From the NCBI GenBank assembly GCA_002898575.1, contig BEHT01000010.1, positions 17,762 through 81,761 on the forward strand: a DNA stretch of 64,000 nt, written 5' to 3'. Positions 1 through 9,017 of this stretch are shown here, piece by piece. The translations under genes were made by a program, and so were the position numbers. Position 1 is the first letter of the stretch. Each line of letters starts with the position of its first letter. The notes beneath the pieces are model-generated. The model made no database searches. It was not told the DNA's origin and was given only the letters and a program-made list of their open reading frames with translations. Source of the DNA: a bacterium HR17. Lineage in GTDB: Bacteria > Armatimonadota > Fervidibacteria > Fervidibacterales > Fervidibacteraceae.

Positions 1-2
1 TG

Positions 3-929
3 CGCATTATCGCGGTCAACGGCGAAAACCCTGAAAAAGCCCGCACCCGCTCGGATTTTGAGAAACTGACCCCGGTTTTCCCCTTTGAGCGGCTGCGCAT
101 GGAGCGTGTCGGCGAAAACTCGGCAGAAAACATCACAGCCCGTATGGTTGACCTTGTCGCGCCTATCGGCAAAGGGCAACGCGGGTTAATCGTGTCTCCC
201 CCTAAAGCGGGTAAGACGACCTTGTTGAAAACCATCGCCCGCAGCATTGAGCGCAATCATCCTGAATGCTCGGTCATCGTCCTGCTCATTGATGAGCGCC
301 CCGAGGAGGTCACCGACTTTCAGGAGGCTGTCAACTCCGAAGTCGCTGCAGCGACTTTTGACCAACCCCCAGAGTATCAGATTCAAGTGGCACGGATGGT
401 CTTGGAAAAGGCGAAACGGTTGGTAGAGATGGGTAAAGATGTCGTCATCCTACTGGACAGTTTGACCCGTTTGACCCGCCAGTCCAACTTGGTCGTTGAG
501 CCTTCAGGGCGAACGCTGACGGGAGGATTGGACCCAGCGGCTTTGCGCTTCCCCAAACGGTTCTTCGGCGCCGCCCGTAAATTGCGAGAGGGAGGCTCGT
601 TGACCATCATCGCCACCGCCCTGATTGACACCGGCTCCCGCATGGACGACCACATCTACGAAGAGTTCAAAGGCACGGGCAACATGGAAATCCACCTTGA
701 CCGGCGGCTACAGGAACGCCGTATCTTCCCTGCCATTGACATTCAACGCTCCGGCACCCGCCGTGAGGAGTTGCTCTACACAGACCAAGAGCGTGAGGCG
801 ATTTACCGGCTGCGCCGCGCGTTATCGCAAGTGGACCCCCTGACTGCGACGGAACGGTTAATTGACCAATTGCGGAAGACCCGCACCAACGAGGAGTTCT
901 TCCGCATCATCATGCAACAGTGGCGATAA
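3..929 (+). CDS. rho: Transcription termination factor Rho (5' truncated by window edge)
   Basis: ATP-dependent RNA helicase that terminates untranslated transcripts. The frame is open from base 3, so only the C-terminal ~308 residues are present; the N-terminal RNA-binding (CSD) domain lies upstream. Visible are the Rho-type P-loop [10 protein letters not shown] (about nt 198-228), the Walker B region [11 protein letters not shown] with the following LTRQSN, the Q-loop/R-loop stretch, and the C-terminal [18 protein letters not shown] and FFRIIMQQW tail typical of the family. It ends TAA 28 bp before the HIT gene, on the same strand. The internal ATG at 99 is not the true start, since the homologous sequence continues upstream of it. 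Confidence 0.97.
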   Translation, partial: RIIAVNGENPEKARTRSDFEKLTPVFPFERLRMERVGENSAENITARMVDLVAPIGKGQRGLIVSPPKAGKTTLLKTIARSIERNHPECSVIVLLIDERPEEVTDFQEAVNSEVAAATFDQPPEYQIQVARMVLEKAKRLVEMGKDVVILLDSLTRLTRQSNLVVEPSGRTLTGGLDPAALRFPKRFFGAARKLREGGSLTIIATALIDTGSRMDDHIYEEFKGTGNMEIHLDRRLQERRIFPAIDIQRSGTRREELLYTDQEREAIYRLRRALSQVDPLTATERLIDQLRKTRTNEEFFRIIMQQWR

Positions 930-957
930 CCTTCGGGGCAAAGGGGTGAACGGCGCC

Positions 958-1302
958 ATGGAAAGTTGCGTCTTCTGCCGTATCATCGCGCGCGAAGTAC
1001 CTAGCGACATCGTCTACGAAGACGCCGATGTGGTCGCTTTTCGGGACATCAACCCGCAAGCGCCTGTGCATCTTTTGATCGTGCCCCGCAAGCATATCCC
1101 GACCTTGAACGAGGCGACAGCAGAAGACCAAGCCGTGTTAGGTCAACTTTTGCTGGTCGCGCAGGGGTTAGCCCAACGGTTTCAAGTGGCAAACGAGGGT
1201 TACCGTTTGGTCTTGAATGTCAACCGCGGAGCGGGACAATCCGTTTTCCACATCCATTTACACTTGTTAGGTGGTCGCCCCTTCCATTGGCCGCCCGGTT
1301 AG
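958..1302 (+). CDS. HIT family nucleotide-binding hydrolase
   Basis: Small (114 aa) histidine-triad protein, a purine nucleoside phosphoramidase/dinucleotide hydrolase type. The motif HIHLHLLGG near residue 100 is the catalytic triad, and the CVFC start and VPRKHIPTL segment are typical of the Hint branch, where the N-terminal C-x2-C may bind zinc. The reading frame is open back to 862, inside rho, but the ATG at 958 has an AAGGGGTG site about 10 nt upstream and fits the family N-terminus, so I start there. It directly follows rho and may be cotranscribed with it. The exact substrate cannot be read from the sequence. Confidence 0.93.
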   Translation: MESCVFCRIIAREVPSDIVYEDADVVAFRDINPQAPVHLLIVPRKHIPTLNEATAEDQAVLGQLLLVAQGLAQRFQVANEGYRLVLNVNRGAGQSVFHIHLHLLGGRPFHWPPG

Positions 1303-1357
1303 CCTCAACTTTTTGTCAATCGCCCTCTCTGAATTTGTTCGGGGAGGTCAAGCCAAT

Positions 1358-1981
1358 TCAGCCCTTGATTTTTTGAAAAGCTTGACGGGGCAGGCGCTTT
1401 TTAAAGTTGCGCACCAACCGGCGAATTTCGCCGATGGGGACCGGCTTGATGAGTAGCGAAATCGCCCCATGCTTCATAGCCTCCCCCACCAGTTCACTGT
1501 CTGGGTAACCTGTCATGAGGACGACATGGGCTTCGGGGTCTATCTTGCGAATTTGGGCGAAGGTTTTCGCACCGTCCATGTCCGGTAACACCAAGTCCAA
1601 AAAAATCAGGTCGTAATCGCGCTCCTTAATGCGCTTGACGGCGTCTTCGCCCCGTTGGACGACATCCACAGTGCACCGTTCGTGCTGCAAGGCGCGCTTG
1701 AAAAGGCGTCCGATGGCAGGGTCGTCGTCAACCACAAGCACTAATTTACGACTCCCGCCCGTGTAGTTTTCCAACCACTCGTCCAGTTCCTTTTTGTTTA
1801 CACGCCATCGTCCCCCGACTTTGCGTGCGGGCAATACGCCCGATTGCAACATTCGGTAAACTGTCATCATGTGCAGGTTCAGATAACGGGCGACATCCTC
1901 CACATCCATCATGCGCTCACCCTCTTCGGCGTTGTTCATCTCTATCAGGGGCAAATCCCAACGCCGTTGGCGTGTTGCCAT
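1358..1981 (-). CDS. Excisionase-type HTH plus receiver domain regulator
   Basis: 207 aa. Residues ~25-72 form a MerR/excisionase-type winged helix (MDVEDVARYL, then VYRML, then VGGRWRVNKKELDEWL). Residues ~79-198 form a CheY-like receiver with acidic DDD at 85-87, phosphoacceptor D129 in IFLDLVLPD, T157 and K179. The DNA-binding domain precedes the receiver, which is the reverse of the usual OmpR/NarL order. No histidine kinase is nearby. The start has AAGGAG about 10 nt upstream, and an alternative Met lies at residue 24 or 25. It is probably a phosphorylation-controlled DNA-binding protein; its targets are unknown. Confidence 0.9.
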   Translation of the reverse strand: MATRQRRWDLPLIEMNNAEEGERMMDVEDVARYLNLHMMTVYRMLQSGVLPARKVGGRWRVNKKELDEWLENYTGGSRKLVLVVDDDPAIGRLFKRALQHERCTVDVVQRGEDAVKRIKERDYDLIFLDLVLPDMDGAKTFAQIRKIDPEAHVVLMTGYPDSELVGEAMKHGAISLLIKPVPIGEIRRLVRNFKKRLPRQAFQKIKG

Positions 1982-2018
1982 CGGTTTACCACTCCTTCTG
2001 CAAAGATTTGCGGCAAAA

Positions 2019-2027
2019 ATTCTAACA
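2019..2027 (-). promoter_or_regulatory. Extended -10 promoter for the HTH-receiver gene
   Basis: On the minus strand the sequence reads TGTTAGAAT, an extended -10 element with a TAGAAT hexamer, about 38 bases before the start codon at 1981. A weak TTGTCC lies 19 bases further upstream. Assigned by eye only. Confidence 0.4.
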
Positions 2028-2117
2028 CCAATCGGTCTTGACCGGACAATATTTCGCCATCATTCCATCATGCTTAAGTCGGGTGCGCTATCCTTTTGCT
2101 TGTGGAGGTGGATGACG

Positions 2118-2750
2118 ATGCGCATCGGCGTCTTGGGTGGCACGGGACGCATGGGGCGCGGTCTCGCTAAAGCGTGGGCGAAAGCGGGGCACGAAATCAT
2201 CCTTGGCAGCCGCGACCCCGACCGTGCCCGGCGAATCGCTGCCACCATCGCCCAAGAAACAAGTGGTCAAGTGCGTGGCGCCGATTTGGAAACCGCAGCA
2301 CGCGACGGTGAAGTCGTCGTCTTATCGCTCCCGTATAGAGCGTGCGCTGATTGGCTGCAACGGTTGCGCGATGCGTTGCGGGGCAAGATCATCGTGGACA
2401 TCACTAACCCCTTCGCCGCCGTCCCTGCAGGGCAAACCTCGGGTGTGGAGGAGAACGCCAAAGCCTTAGGCGTTCCCGCCCGCTGGGTCGCCGCCTTTAA
2501 GACCAACTTCTGGACGACCCTTGACCAACCCCTCAACAAAGACGGTATCGTCCGCGACTGCTTTTACTGCGGGGACGACCGCGACGCCAAAAAGGTCGTC
2601 GCCGAACTGATCGCGCAAGTCGGCTACCGCCCCGTTGACTGTGGCGATTTGACCGCCGCTCGCACACTGGACTTAATGGTGCCGCTCATGATTGACCTTG
2701 ACCGCCGCTTCGGGGGCAACGCGCAATGCTCGTGGAAGTTGCTGGATTGA
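2118..2750 (+). CDS. NAD(P)-binding oxidoreductase, F420-dependent NADP reductase-like
   Basis: 210 aa. The N-terminus MRIGVLGGTGRMG is a Rossmann GxGxxG dinucleotide fold, followed by a GSRDPDRA segment as in COG2085 and NADPH:F420 reductase relatives. The middle carries VVVLSLPYRA and IIVDITNPF, as in this family. The frame is open from 1911, but ATG 2118 (or 2112) follows GGAGGT at 2104-2109. From 2118 the spacing is a normal 8 nt and the protein begins directly with the beta strand of the Rossmann fold. No F420 biosynthesis gene is in the window, so F420 use is not established. The 3' end overlaps the next gene by 25 bp. Confidence 0.85.
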   Translation: MRIGVLGGTGRMGRGLAKAWAKAGHEIILGSRDPDRARRIAATIAQETSGQVRGADLETAARDGEVVVLSLPYRACADWLQRLRDALRGKIIVDITNPFAAVPAGQTSGVEENAKALGVPARWVAAFKTNFWTTLDQPLNKDGIVRDCFYCGDDRDAKKVVAELIAQVGYRPVDCGDLTAARTLDLMVPLMIDLDRRFGGNAQCSWKLLD

Positions 2751-4207
2751 CCCGCATCGGCGCGACTGCAGCCCTCATCACTTTTTTCCTTTGCCCTTCT
2801 GCCGCTCAATTTGCGTTGACCGAGGCGATAGCACGACTCGTTCAGGGTGAAAAAAGCGCCGACGCCATCGCTGTATTGCAAACGGCGGTCCAGCGCTCCC
2901 CAAACGCCGCGCGGTGGTGGGCATGGCTCGGTTACGCCTATTGCCTGCAAGGTGATTTCGCTGCCGCCCAGCGCGCTTACGCCCAAGCGACGGAGGCACC
3001 GGTAGGTTTAGCGTGGTTGCCCCCGCAATTTCCTGTCGCATGGTTGGCGCAATGGCGGGCGTTGCAACCTGTCGCGTGGGGCGGGACAACCTTTTGGTGT
3101 TCGTTGCCGACTTTGACTGAACCGTTGTCCTTCACCCCCCCTGAACACGCCGCTCCCTTCCCTTGGCTTATCACCGTCTACGCCGCTGGCGAAGGGGACG
3201 GCGGTCCCGTCGCCCGTCAATGGGTGCGTTGGCTCATGCCGACCGAACATTTGCCCGACCATTTGCACGGTGCGCCCGTCGTGTTCACGGCGGCGTTACA
3301 CGCTTTCGCCTCGCAGTTTCAAACACCCGTCTCATTGCCCGTCTGTGTGTGGCTATTTCCTCACGGCGACGGCAGCGCCAAGACGATAACGGGCAACACG
3401 CTGTTTTACGGAACGCTCCCGAACGACCGCTGGGGTTGGTGGCTCAAAATGGCGCACGAAGCAGGGCATCATGCCATCCCCGCTTTCGGTGCCTTTGACG
3501 GCTTGCACGAACCTTATGCAGGCGGATTTTTGGGCGAACGGTTGTTTGCCCTTTGGCTGTGGGACGGGCAGCAAACGCAACCGCTGCCTGACGACATCGC
3601 GCAAGGTATCACCGTTTACTTGCGGTCAACGGTGGTGCCCGAAATCGTGGCGGGGCAACAATGGCTGTTGCGCAACGATGACGAGGCGCCGCGCATGCCG
3701 ACCTTCTTGGGTGTTTGCCTTTACTTGGAGCGGTTGGTGGGGAGCGCTTTTTTGAGCGCTGCGATGAAGCGGGCAAAGGGTGAAAGTTGGCAGGCGTTCG
3801 TCAACGGTGTGCAAACCGCCATCGGCGACAGTGTGCGGGACGGCTTGACTTTGCGCTTTGCGCTGCCCGATGCCAACACGGCGCCGACGCGTTTTGCCCT
3901 TGACCATTTGCGGGATGCCCCAGAACGCCCGACGACCCAAGTCGCGTGGCATTTGCCCGTCGGCACTTTTCTGGGGCACCTGGAATTGGACGGCGGCGGC
4001 GAATTGGTGATGCGATGGGGCGACCGCACAATCGGGCGATGGCAATTGGGCATAGCACAGCGCTATCGTCTGCCCCTTCGTTTCAGTGTGGCGGAAACAG
4101 GTTGGCAACGGTTGCGCTTTTGGTGGCTCAAAGGCGGCGGGCGCATCGTCGCGTTGACCGTCCGCCAAGCCGACGAACGCCGACGCAACGCAGGTGAACG
4201 CCCGTGA
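2726..4207 (+). CDS. Secreted TPR protein with a HEAGH zincin-like motif
   Basis: 493 aa, not recognised as a named family. The hydrophobic N-terminus (about residues 8-28) looks like a signal peptide or anchor. A TPR-like pair follows (about 30-90: AIARLVQGEK, GYAYCLQGDFAAAQRAYAQA). At 244-248 is HEAGH followed by another His, preceded by WWLKMA, and about 20 residues later comes EPYAGGFLGERL. This layout resembles a gluzincin metallopeptidase active site (HExxH plus a downstream Glu). The C-terminal ~120 residues look beta-rich. It overlaps the upstream gene by 25 bp and the next gene by one base, so the three are probably cotranscribed. The true start could be slightly downstream (GTG 2732 or TTG 2747). 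Confidence 0.8.
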   Translation: MLVEVAGLTRIGATAALITFFLCPSAAQFALTEAIARLVQGEKSADAIAVLQTAVQRSPNAARWWAWLGYAYCLQGDFAAAQRAYAQATEAPVGLAWLPPQFPVAWLAQWRALQPVAWGGTTFWCSLPTLTEPLSFTPPEHAAPFPWLITVYAAGEGDGGPVARQWVRWLMPTEHLPDHLHGAPVVFTAALHAFASQFQTPVSLPVCVWLFPHGDGSAKTITGNTLFYGTLPNDRWGWWLKMAHEAGHHAIPAFGAFDGLHEPYAGGFLGERLFALWLWDGQQTQPLPDDIAQGITVYLRSTVVPEIVAGQQWLLRNDDEAPRMPTFLGVCLYLERLVGSAFLSAAMKRAKGESWQAFVNGVQTAIGDSVRDGLTLRFALPDANTAPTRFALDHLRDAPERPTTQVAWHLPVGTFLGHLELDGGGELVMRWGDRTIGRWQLGIAQRYRLPLRFSVAETGWQRLRFWWLKGGGRIVALTVRQADERRRNAGERP

Positions 4208-4473
4208 TGTCTGAACGGCGCAAGAAAAACATCCTACGGCAACTGCAAGCAATGGAGCAAAAACTTCGCCACTTGCAACGGTTACTGGAAAGCGGCGAGT
4301 TGGGCGAGCAGCTGCAAACGCTGGCGGATATCGGCGACCATTGGCACTTCGTGCGCACGCAATTTGTGCTGGAGTTGTTGGAACGCAGTTTGCTGCGGGC
4401 GACCCGCACTGAAGAGATCAGCGACATCGCCGACGAAGTGTTGTATTGGCTCCAACGCCTGCGCCTCTCGTAG
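4207..4473 (+). CDS. Small predicted coiled-coil protein
   Basis: 88 aa, function unknown. It is charged and helical (residues ~1-35 rich in K, Q, E and L with heptad-like spacing) and lacks membrane segments. The ATG overlaps the stop of the HEAGH protein in a TGATG junction, which indicates translational coupling. A GTG three bases earlier is the alternative start. It converges with the glycosidase gene ending at 4484. Confidence 0.65.
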   Translation: MSERRKKNILRQLQAMEQKLRHLQRLLESGELGEQLQTLADIGDHWHFVRTQFVLELLERSLLRATRTEEISDIADEVLYWLQRLRLS

Positions 4474-4483
4474 AGCCCATGGG

Positions 4484-6019
4484 TTAATGAGCCCGGTTAG
4501 CGGATTTGATCAGCAACACCCAATCTCGCACATCGGGAGGCGTTAACTCCGCTAACGGTCCGCTGACGGTTTGTTGTAGCGCGTGCCATTTGCCCGTGCG
4601 GGGGTTAAACCAACGGGCGACAAATTGGCGGACAGGTAAAGTGACGCGCACCGCTTGACCGTCGGGCACAAACACCGCGTAAAGGGCGCCGACTTCTGCC
4701 AAGCACACTTTTGTGCTTGTCAGTTCGGGATGAGGCGTCATGCGCCAAAAGGGCAACGCCCGAAAAAACCGCGCCAGATGCGTCAAAGCGGGGTACAACA
4801 ACCCTTGCGGTGACATCGCTGTGCCCAACTCGCTGAAAGTGGTACCGACATCCCCGAGGCGCTGCCACCGACGGGGCGGCACCACCTCATCGGCATAGTT
4901 AATTTGCCCGCCACTGAGGGCGATGACCCATGCGGCTTTGCGCAAGTTGTCCACATCCAACCCCGCTTCCCGCTGGTAAAAGTTGCCTTCCCAAAGGCAC
5001 TCGTGCGCCAAAATGGGCTTAGGGATACGCCCGAACAACTCCGCCAGCCACACATACTTGCCGAAGTTGTGGTCGTTCAGTTTGTCCTGAACCGTGTGGT
5101 AACCGAACCACGCGGCTTTTTGCACTGCCTCGGCGTTAGCGCGTAAACTGTGGACGCTGATGAGAAAACGCCCATGTGTCAACTGATGTAAGCGGTCACC
5201 GATGCGCAAAATTTCGTCGAGACTGTAGCCCTCTTCCCATTCGCTTGTCGGTTGAAAAGTGGCGTTCCAAAAGCCTTGCCATCGGGCGACCCAATAGCGC
5301 AACAGCAAATCCAACGCGTCGGCGGGCGCTTTGGGCAAACCGTTAGTGCCCCCGACGATGCTGAAGGGGATGACGACCATTTGCCGTTGCGCCGCCAACT
5401 GTAAGGCGCGGTCTAACCCGCGCCACACGGTTAAATTGAACCGCTCAAAATCAGGGCGCCCATCCGCTTTTTGCGCCCACGCTGTTCGTTCGGGAAACAG
5501 GTGCGGACCGACGATGGCGTTAAAACCCTGCGCCTGCAGAAAATCCAGCGTTTTTGCCAGCGTCGGTTCAGCCAGCGCATCCAAGTTCCACAGGTGAAAA
5601 GCCAGCAAATAGACGGGCGTGCCATCCGCAAAGGTGAACCACAGCGGATTTTGCGGGTTCACCCGCAACGGTCCGTGCAGGCGGGACGGTGTGCAAACAA
5701 AGTTACCGCTGGCGGACATGTTTTCATCAGGCGGTTCAGCGCGAATGATCCAGCGCCATCTGCCCACTTCGTCCGGCATAAATCGCACCCGCCACACATT
5801 GTCGCCATCGTAAAACCCGCCCACTGTGAAGCGGTTGCCCGACGGCGCAAAGAAAGTCGCTGTGACGGTCACTTCCGTAAACGGGTTGAGGTAATGACGC
5901 CGGCTTTTTAACACCGCTTCCCACATGCCCCAGCGAGGCACCGAATGGGGTGCTTGCACTTGGGCTTGTGCTGCTGTCACCGTCAACAACAGCAGGCAAA
6001 TTAATCCCATCGTCATCAC
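4484..6019 (-). CDS. Secreted DUF5060/DUF4038-type glycoside hydrolase (GH140-like)
   Basis: 511 aa with a signal peptide (MGLICLLLLTVTAAQAQ). Residues ~25-110 match the DUF5060 immunoglobulin-like N-terminal domain (WEAVLKSRRHYLNPF, VWRVRFMPDEVGRWRW). Residues ~115-420 look like the DUF4038/apiosidase-type TIM barrel (NPLWFTFADGTPVYLLAFHLW, GFNAIVGPHLFPE, PILAHECLWEG). The C-terminal ~90 residues resemble the putative collagen-binding-type beta domain. A Glu in AHECLWEG is a candidate catalytic residue. It probably acts on plant or microbial polysaccharide outside the cytoplasm. Its substrate is not determined, and it stands alone without an obvious polysaccharide utilisation operon. Confidence 0.8.
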   Translation of the reverse strand: MMTMGLICLLLLTVTAAQAQVQAPHSVPRWGMWEAVLKSRRHYLNPFTEVTVTATFFAPSGNRFTVGGFYDGDNVWRVRFMPDEVGRWRWIIRAEPPDENMSASGNFVCTPSRLHGPLRVNPQNPLWFTFADGTPVYLLAFHLWNLDALAEPTLAKTLDFLQAQGFNAIVGPHLFPERTAWAQKADGRPDFERFNLTVWRGLDRALQLAAQRQMVVIPFSIVGGTNGLPKAPADALDLLLRYWVARWQGFWNATFQPTSEWEEGYSLDEILRIGDRLHQLTHGRFLISVHSLRANAEAVQKAAWFGYHTVQDKLNDHNFGKYVWLAELFGRIPKPILAHECLWEGNFYQREAGLDVDNLRKAAWVIALSGGQINYADEVVPPRRWQRLGDVGTTFSELGTAMSPQGLLYPALTHLARFFRALPFWRMTPHPELTSTKVCLAEVGALYAVFVPDGQAVRVTLPVRQFVARWFNPRTGKWHALQQTVSGPLAELTPPDVRDWVLLIKSANRAH

Positions 6020-6232
6020 CCGCTCGCGAAAGGGTAAACGGACTTCCCAATTGTGTCGCCCAACGCGATGTCAGGGCGCATGTTATTGCGCTTTTGAAGG
6101 CAGGCTATTGCCCACCACTCAACTGTAAGGACGCAGCCTGTCCCACTTTACCGTGACGCACCTACTACAGCATGCGTAGCAGCGCCTGTCACAGTGTAAG
6201 GTATCCATCGCTGGCAAAAGGAGGGACGGACA

Positions 6233-7156
6233 GTGCGTCAGTGTCTCGGATGGCTGCTGTTGGTTGTTACGCTGATGCTAAGCGTTGCGCCGACGGCGGC
6301 GCGCAAACTCCGCGTCGTGGCGACGACCAACGATTTGAAATGGGCGGCGGAACAAATCGGCGGTGACCGTGTGGAAGTGGTGGCGTTGATGCACCCGCTG
6401 CAAAACCCCCACACGGTTCAGCCCCGCCCGTCTTTCATCGTCCACCTCAACCGCGCCGACTTGTTAGTGCGCATCGGCTTGGACTACGAGGAAGCATGGT
6501 TGCCTCCGCTCATTGACGAAGCCCGTAACCCGAGGGTGCGCCGGGGTGGCGTCGGCTATGTAGATGCTTCCGTCGGCGTTCCGTTGCTGGAAGTGCCCCA
6601 AAGTCGGGTCACCCGCGAACAAGGGGAAGTCCACATCTTCGGTAACCCGCACTATTGGCTGGACCCCGAAAACATGAAAATCATCGCCCGCAACATTGCC
6701 GAAGGCTTGCAGCGTCTTGACCCTAACGGGGCGGCGATTTACGAACGCAATTTGAAGCGGTTGGAACGGGCGATGGATGAGTTGCTGGACGAGACGCAAA
6801 AGTTGGCGGCGCCGCTGCGGGGTGAGAAGTTCGTCGCTTACCACACGACTTGGAGTTACCTCGCCAACCGCTACGGTTTTCGCATCATCGGCTACCTTGA
6901 ACCCAAGCCGGGCATTCCGCCATCTGCGTCGCATCTTGCCGATTTGATTGTCCGCATGCGACAGGAAAGGGTCAAGGTCATCCTTAAAGAACCGTTCTAT
7001 GAGAACCGCATCCCCAACATGGTCGCGCAACGGACGGGAGCGAAGGTCGTGGAAGTGTGCCCCACCATCGGCGGCGAACCCGAAACCGAAACTTACCCCA
7101 AATTGCTGCGGCGCATTTTGACCAAGTTGGTCGGTGCCATTCAAACCGTGAAGTGA
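6233..7156 (+). CDS. znuA: Metal ABC transporter substrate-binding protein (ZnuA/TroA family)
   Basis: 307 aa with a signal peptide (residues ~1-23) and the TroA-family body. Candidate metal ligands are His in ALMHPLQNPHTVQPRP, His in GNPHYWLDPENM, and the region around KFVAYHTTWSYLA. It lacks the long His-rich loop of proteobacterial ZnuA, so zinc rather than manganese is likely but unproven. It starts at GTG, seven bases after a strong AGGAGGG (6219-6225). It is followed by the ATPase and permease genes on the same strand. The 213-bp upstream region (6020-6232) holds no gene and no convincing Zur or MntR box. Confidence 0.9.
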   Translation: MRQCLGWLLLVVTLMLSVAPTAARKLRVVATTNDLKWAAEQIGGDRVEVVALMHPLQNPHTVQPRPSFIVHLNRADLLVRIGLDYEEAWLPPLIDEARNPRVRRGGVGYVDASVGVPLLEVPQSRVTREQGEVHIFGNPHYWLDPENMKIIARNIAEGLQRLDPNGAAIYERNLKRLERAMDELLDETQKLAAPLRGEKFVAYHTTWSYLANRYGFRIIGYLEPKPGIPPSASHLADLIVRMRQERVKVILKEPFYENRIPNMVAQRTGAKVVEVCPTIGGEPETETYPKLLRRILTKLVGAIQTVK

Positions 7157-7184
7157 AGCGGGGTGCGCTGTGTCCTAACGAACG

Positions 7185-7252
7185 GGCGCAAAATTGATGC
7201 CGGACGCTTTCGCTGCAAAAAGCGTCGGCTAAAGGCGCCTACAATTTGCGCC
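7185..7252. repeat. Nested inverted repeat between znuA and znuC
   Basis: Two nested arms. Outer GGCGCAAAATTG (7185-7196) pairs with CAATTTGCGCC (7242-7252) with one bulge. Inner GACGCTTT (7203-7210) pairs with AAAGCGTC (7219-7226). The resulting stem-loop lies 29 bp after the znuA stop and well before the znuC Shine-Dalgarno. It has no T-tract. It may stabilise the upstream mRNA or attenuate read-through so that binding protein exceeds transporter, which is inference. Confidence 0.6.
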
Positions 7253-7372
7253 GTTTCGGCGACGGAGGCATTTTGCGATGGCGGAGTTGGCGCAGCGGCT
7301 TAAGCGCATCCCGATGAGCCGCAAAGAGTTTGAGAAGGGGTGTCTGACCCATAACGGAAAGGAGCAACGACG

Positions 7373-8128
7373 ATGGGCAAGGCGTTGGTCAGCCTGCAAT
7401 CGGTGACGCTGGGTTACGGGCGCAAAGTCGTGTTGCGGGAAGTGACGATGCGATTGGGACAAGGTGAGTTTTGGGGGTTCGTCGGTCCAAACGGGTCGGG
7501 CAAGACGACGCTGGTGCGGGCGCTGCTAAGGTTGCTCCGACCGCAAAGTGGGCAAATCGTTTGGCATCAACCGGTGCGCATCGGCTATGTTCCTCAACGG
7601 GAAGCGTTAGACGATTTGTTGCCGTTGACTGCGTTGGACATCGTGCTGATGGGGCGCATCCGTAAAGGTGGTTTCCTGCATCGTTTTACCGTCACTGACC
7701 GCCAAAAAGCCCTGCAAGTGATGGAACAAGTCGGCATCGCTGCGTTAGCCCCACTGCCTTACCGCGACCTTTCCGGTGGCCAAAAGCAGCGGGTGCTGAT
7801 TGCCCGTGCTTTAGCGACCGAACCTGATGTCTTGCTCTTGGACGAACCGACTAACGGGCTGGACCTACCGACAGAACACGCCATCATGGCGCTGTTGCGC
7901 CGCATCCACGCGGAACGAGGTGTCACGGTCGTGTTAGTGACGCACCTACTGAGTTTAGCGGCGAACGCAGCGACCCATTTGGCGTTGTTCCGCGAGGGGC
8001 AGGTCATCGCAGGTCCTGCCCCTGAACTGCTCACCGAGCGGCGGCTGAGCGCCACCTACCAAGCGCCCATCGTCGTCCACGAGGTCAACGGTTACCGCAT
8101 CGTGTTGATGGGGGCGGGACAACAGTGA
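7373..8128 (+). CDS. znuC: Metal ABC transporter ATP-binding protein
   Basis: 251 aa cytoplasmic ATPase. Walker A is GPNGSGKTTLV (about 39-49), the Q-loop is in VPQREALDDLLPL, the signature is LSGGQKQRV, Walker B is DVLLLDEPT and the switch His is in VLVTHLLS. This is the ZnuC/MntB-like branch, judged from sequence and from the neighbouring TroA-type binding protein and ABC-3 permease. AAGGAG lies about 9 nt before the ATG. The stop overlaps the permease start (TGATG), so translation is coupled. Confidence 0.92.
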   Translation: MGKALVSLQSVTLGYGRKVVLREVTMRLGQGEFWGFVGPNGSGKTTLVRALLRLLRPQSGQIVWHQPVRIGYVPQREALDDLLPLTALDIVLMGRIRKGGFLHRFTVTDRQKALQVMEQVGIAALAPLPYRDLSGGQKQRVLIARALATEPDVLLLDEPTNGLDLPTEHAIMALLRRIHAERGVTVVLVTHLLSLAANAATHLALFREGQVIAGPAPELLTERRLSATYQAPIVVHEVNGYRIVLMGAGQQ

Positions 8129-8985
8129 TGGAACTGCTGCGGCACGACTTTTTGCGCCATGCGTTGGCGGCGGCAGTTGTGGCGGGGTTATCCCTCTCCT
8201 ACTTGGGTGTTTATGTCGTGCTGCGACGCATCGTGTTCGTCGGTGCCGCGCTGGCGCAACTGGGCGCAGCAGGGGTCGGGCTAGCGCTTCTGTTGGAACA
8301 GTCGCCACTGGTATGGGGCAGTTTAACGGTGTTAGCGGGCGTTTTGGGGTTTGCCCTGTTGCCACCGCAGGAGCGGCAAGTGTCCCGCGAAAGTCTGTTG
8401 GGCGCCGTCTACGCGTTGGCGTCAGCCCTTGCCCTGTTGTTCGTCGCCCGAAGCCCTGTCGGCGAAGCCCACATGGTTAGCCTGCTCTTCGGCGATTTGC
8501 TGGCAGTAGGGCACGGCGATATGGAGTTGTTGGCGGGCGCTTGCTTTGCTGTCTTGGCGTTACATTTGGTCGGTTACCATGCGTTCGTCGCAGTCACAGT
8601 AGACCCTGCCTTTTCCCACGCTGTCGGTGTGCGGGAACGAGTGACTAACTTGCTGTTTTACTTGAGTTTGGGTGTGTTAGTTGGAGCATGTATTCGCGCC
8701 ATCGGTGCTTTAGTTGTGTTTGCCTTCTTGGTGTTGCCGCCGATCGCAGGGCTGCTCTGGGCGCGCCGATGGCGGCAGGCGTTCACGCTGGCTGCTGTCA
8801 CCGCAGTGTTGGCGGCGGTTGGAGGGTTGTGGCTCTCGTTTCACTACGACTTACCCGCTGGTCCCTCCGTCGTGGCGTTGTGCGGGGCGTTGACGGCGTT
8901 AGCGGCTTGGGCAAAATGGGTCGTCCAACGGCTCAGCGCCAGACCGACATTGTCCACCGAGAAAACTTTGCGCCAATCTTTGTGA
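8128..8985 (+). CDS. znuB: Metal ABC transporter permease (ABC-3 family)
   Basis: 285 aa, about eight hydrophobic segments. It has the ABC-3 pattern: an early VVLRRIVFVGAALAQLGAAGVGLA segment in two pieces, VSLLFGDLLAVGHGD, and GALVVFAFLVLPPIAGLLWA, the conserved late helix of ZnuB/MntC proteins. The ATG at 8128 overlaps the ATPase stop; a GTG at 8125 is an alternative. It completes a binding protein-ATPase-permease set for uptake of zinc or manganese. Confidence 0.92.
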   Translation: MELLRHDFLRHALAAAVVAGLSLSYLGVYVVLRRIVFVGAALAQLGAAGVGLALLLEQSPLVWGSLTVLAGVLGFALLPPQERQVSRESLLGAVYALASALALLFVARSPVGEAHMVSLLFGDLLAVGHGDMELLAGACFAVLALHLVGYHAFVAVTVDPAFSHAVGVRERVTNLLFYLSLGVLVGACIRAIGALVVFAFLVLPPIAGLLWARRWRQAFTLAAVTAVLAAVGGLWLSFHYDLPAGPSVVALCGALTALAAWAKWVVQRLSARPTLSTEKTLRQSL

Positions 8986-9017
8986 TGGTGCACAGTTCGC
9001 TCAAGGAGGGATGGGCA

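Noticed and set aside
7278..7406. 42-codon frame before znuC
   Set aside because: A weak ribosome site and no recognisable residues; it overlaps znuC in another frame.
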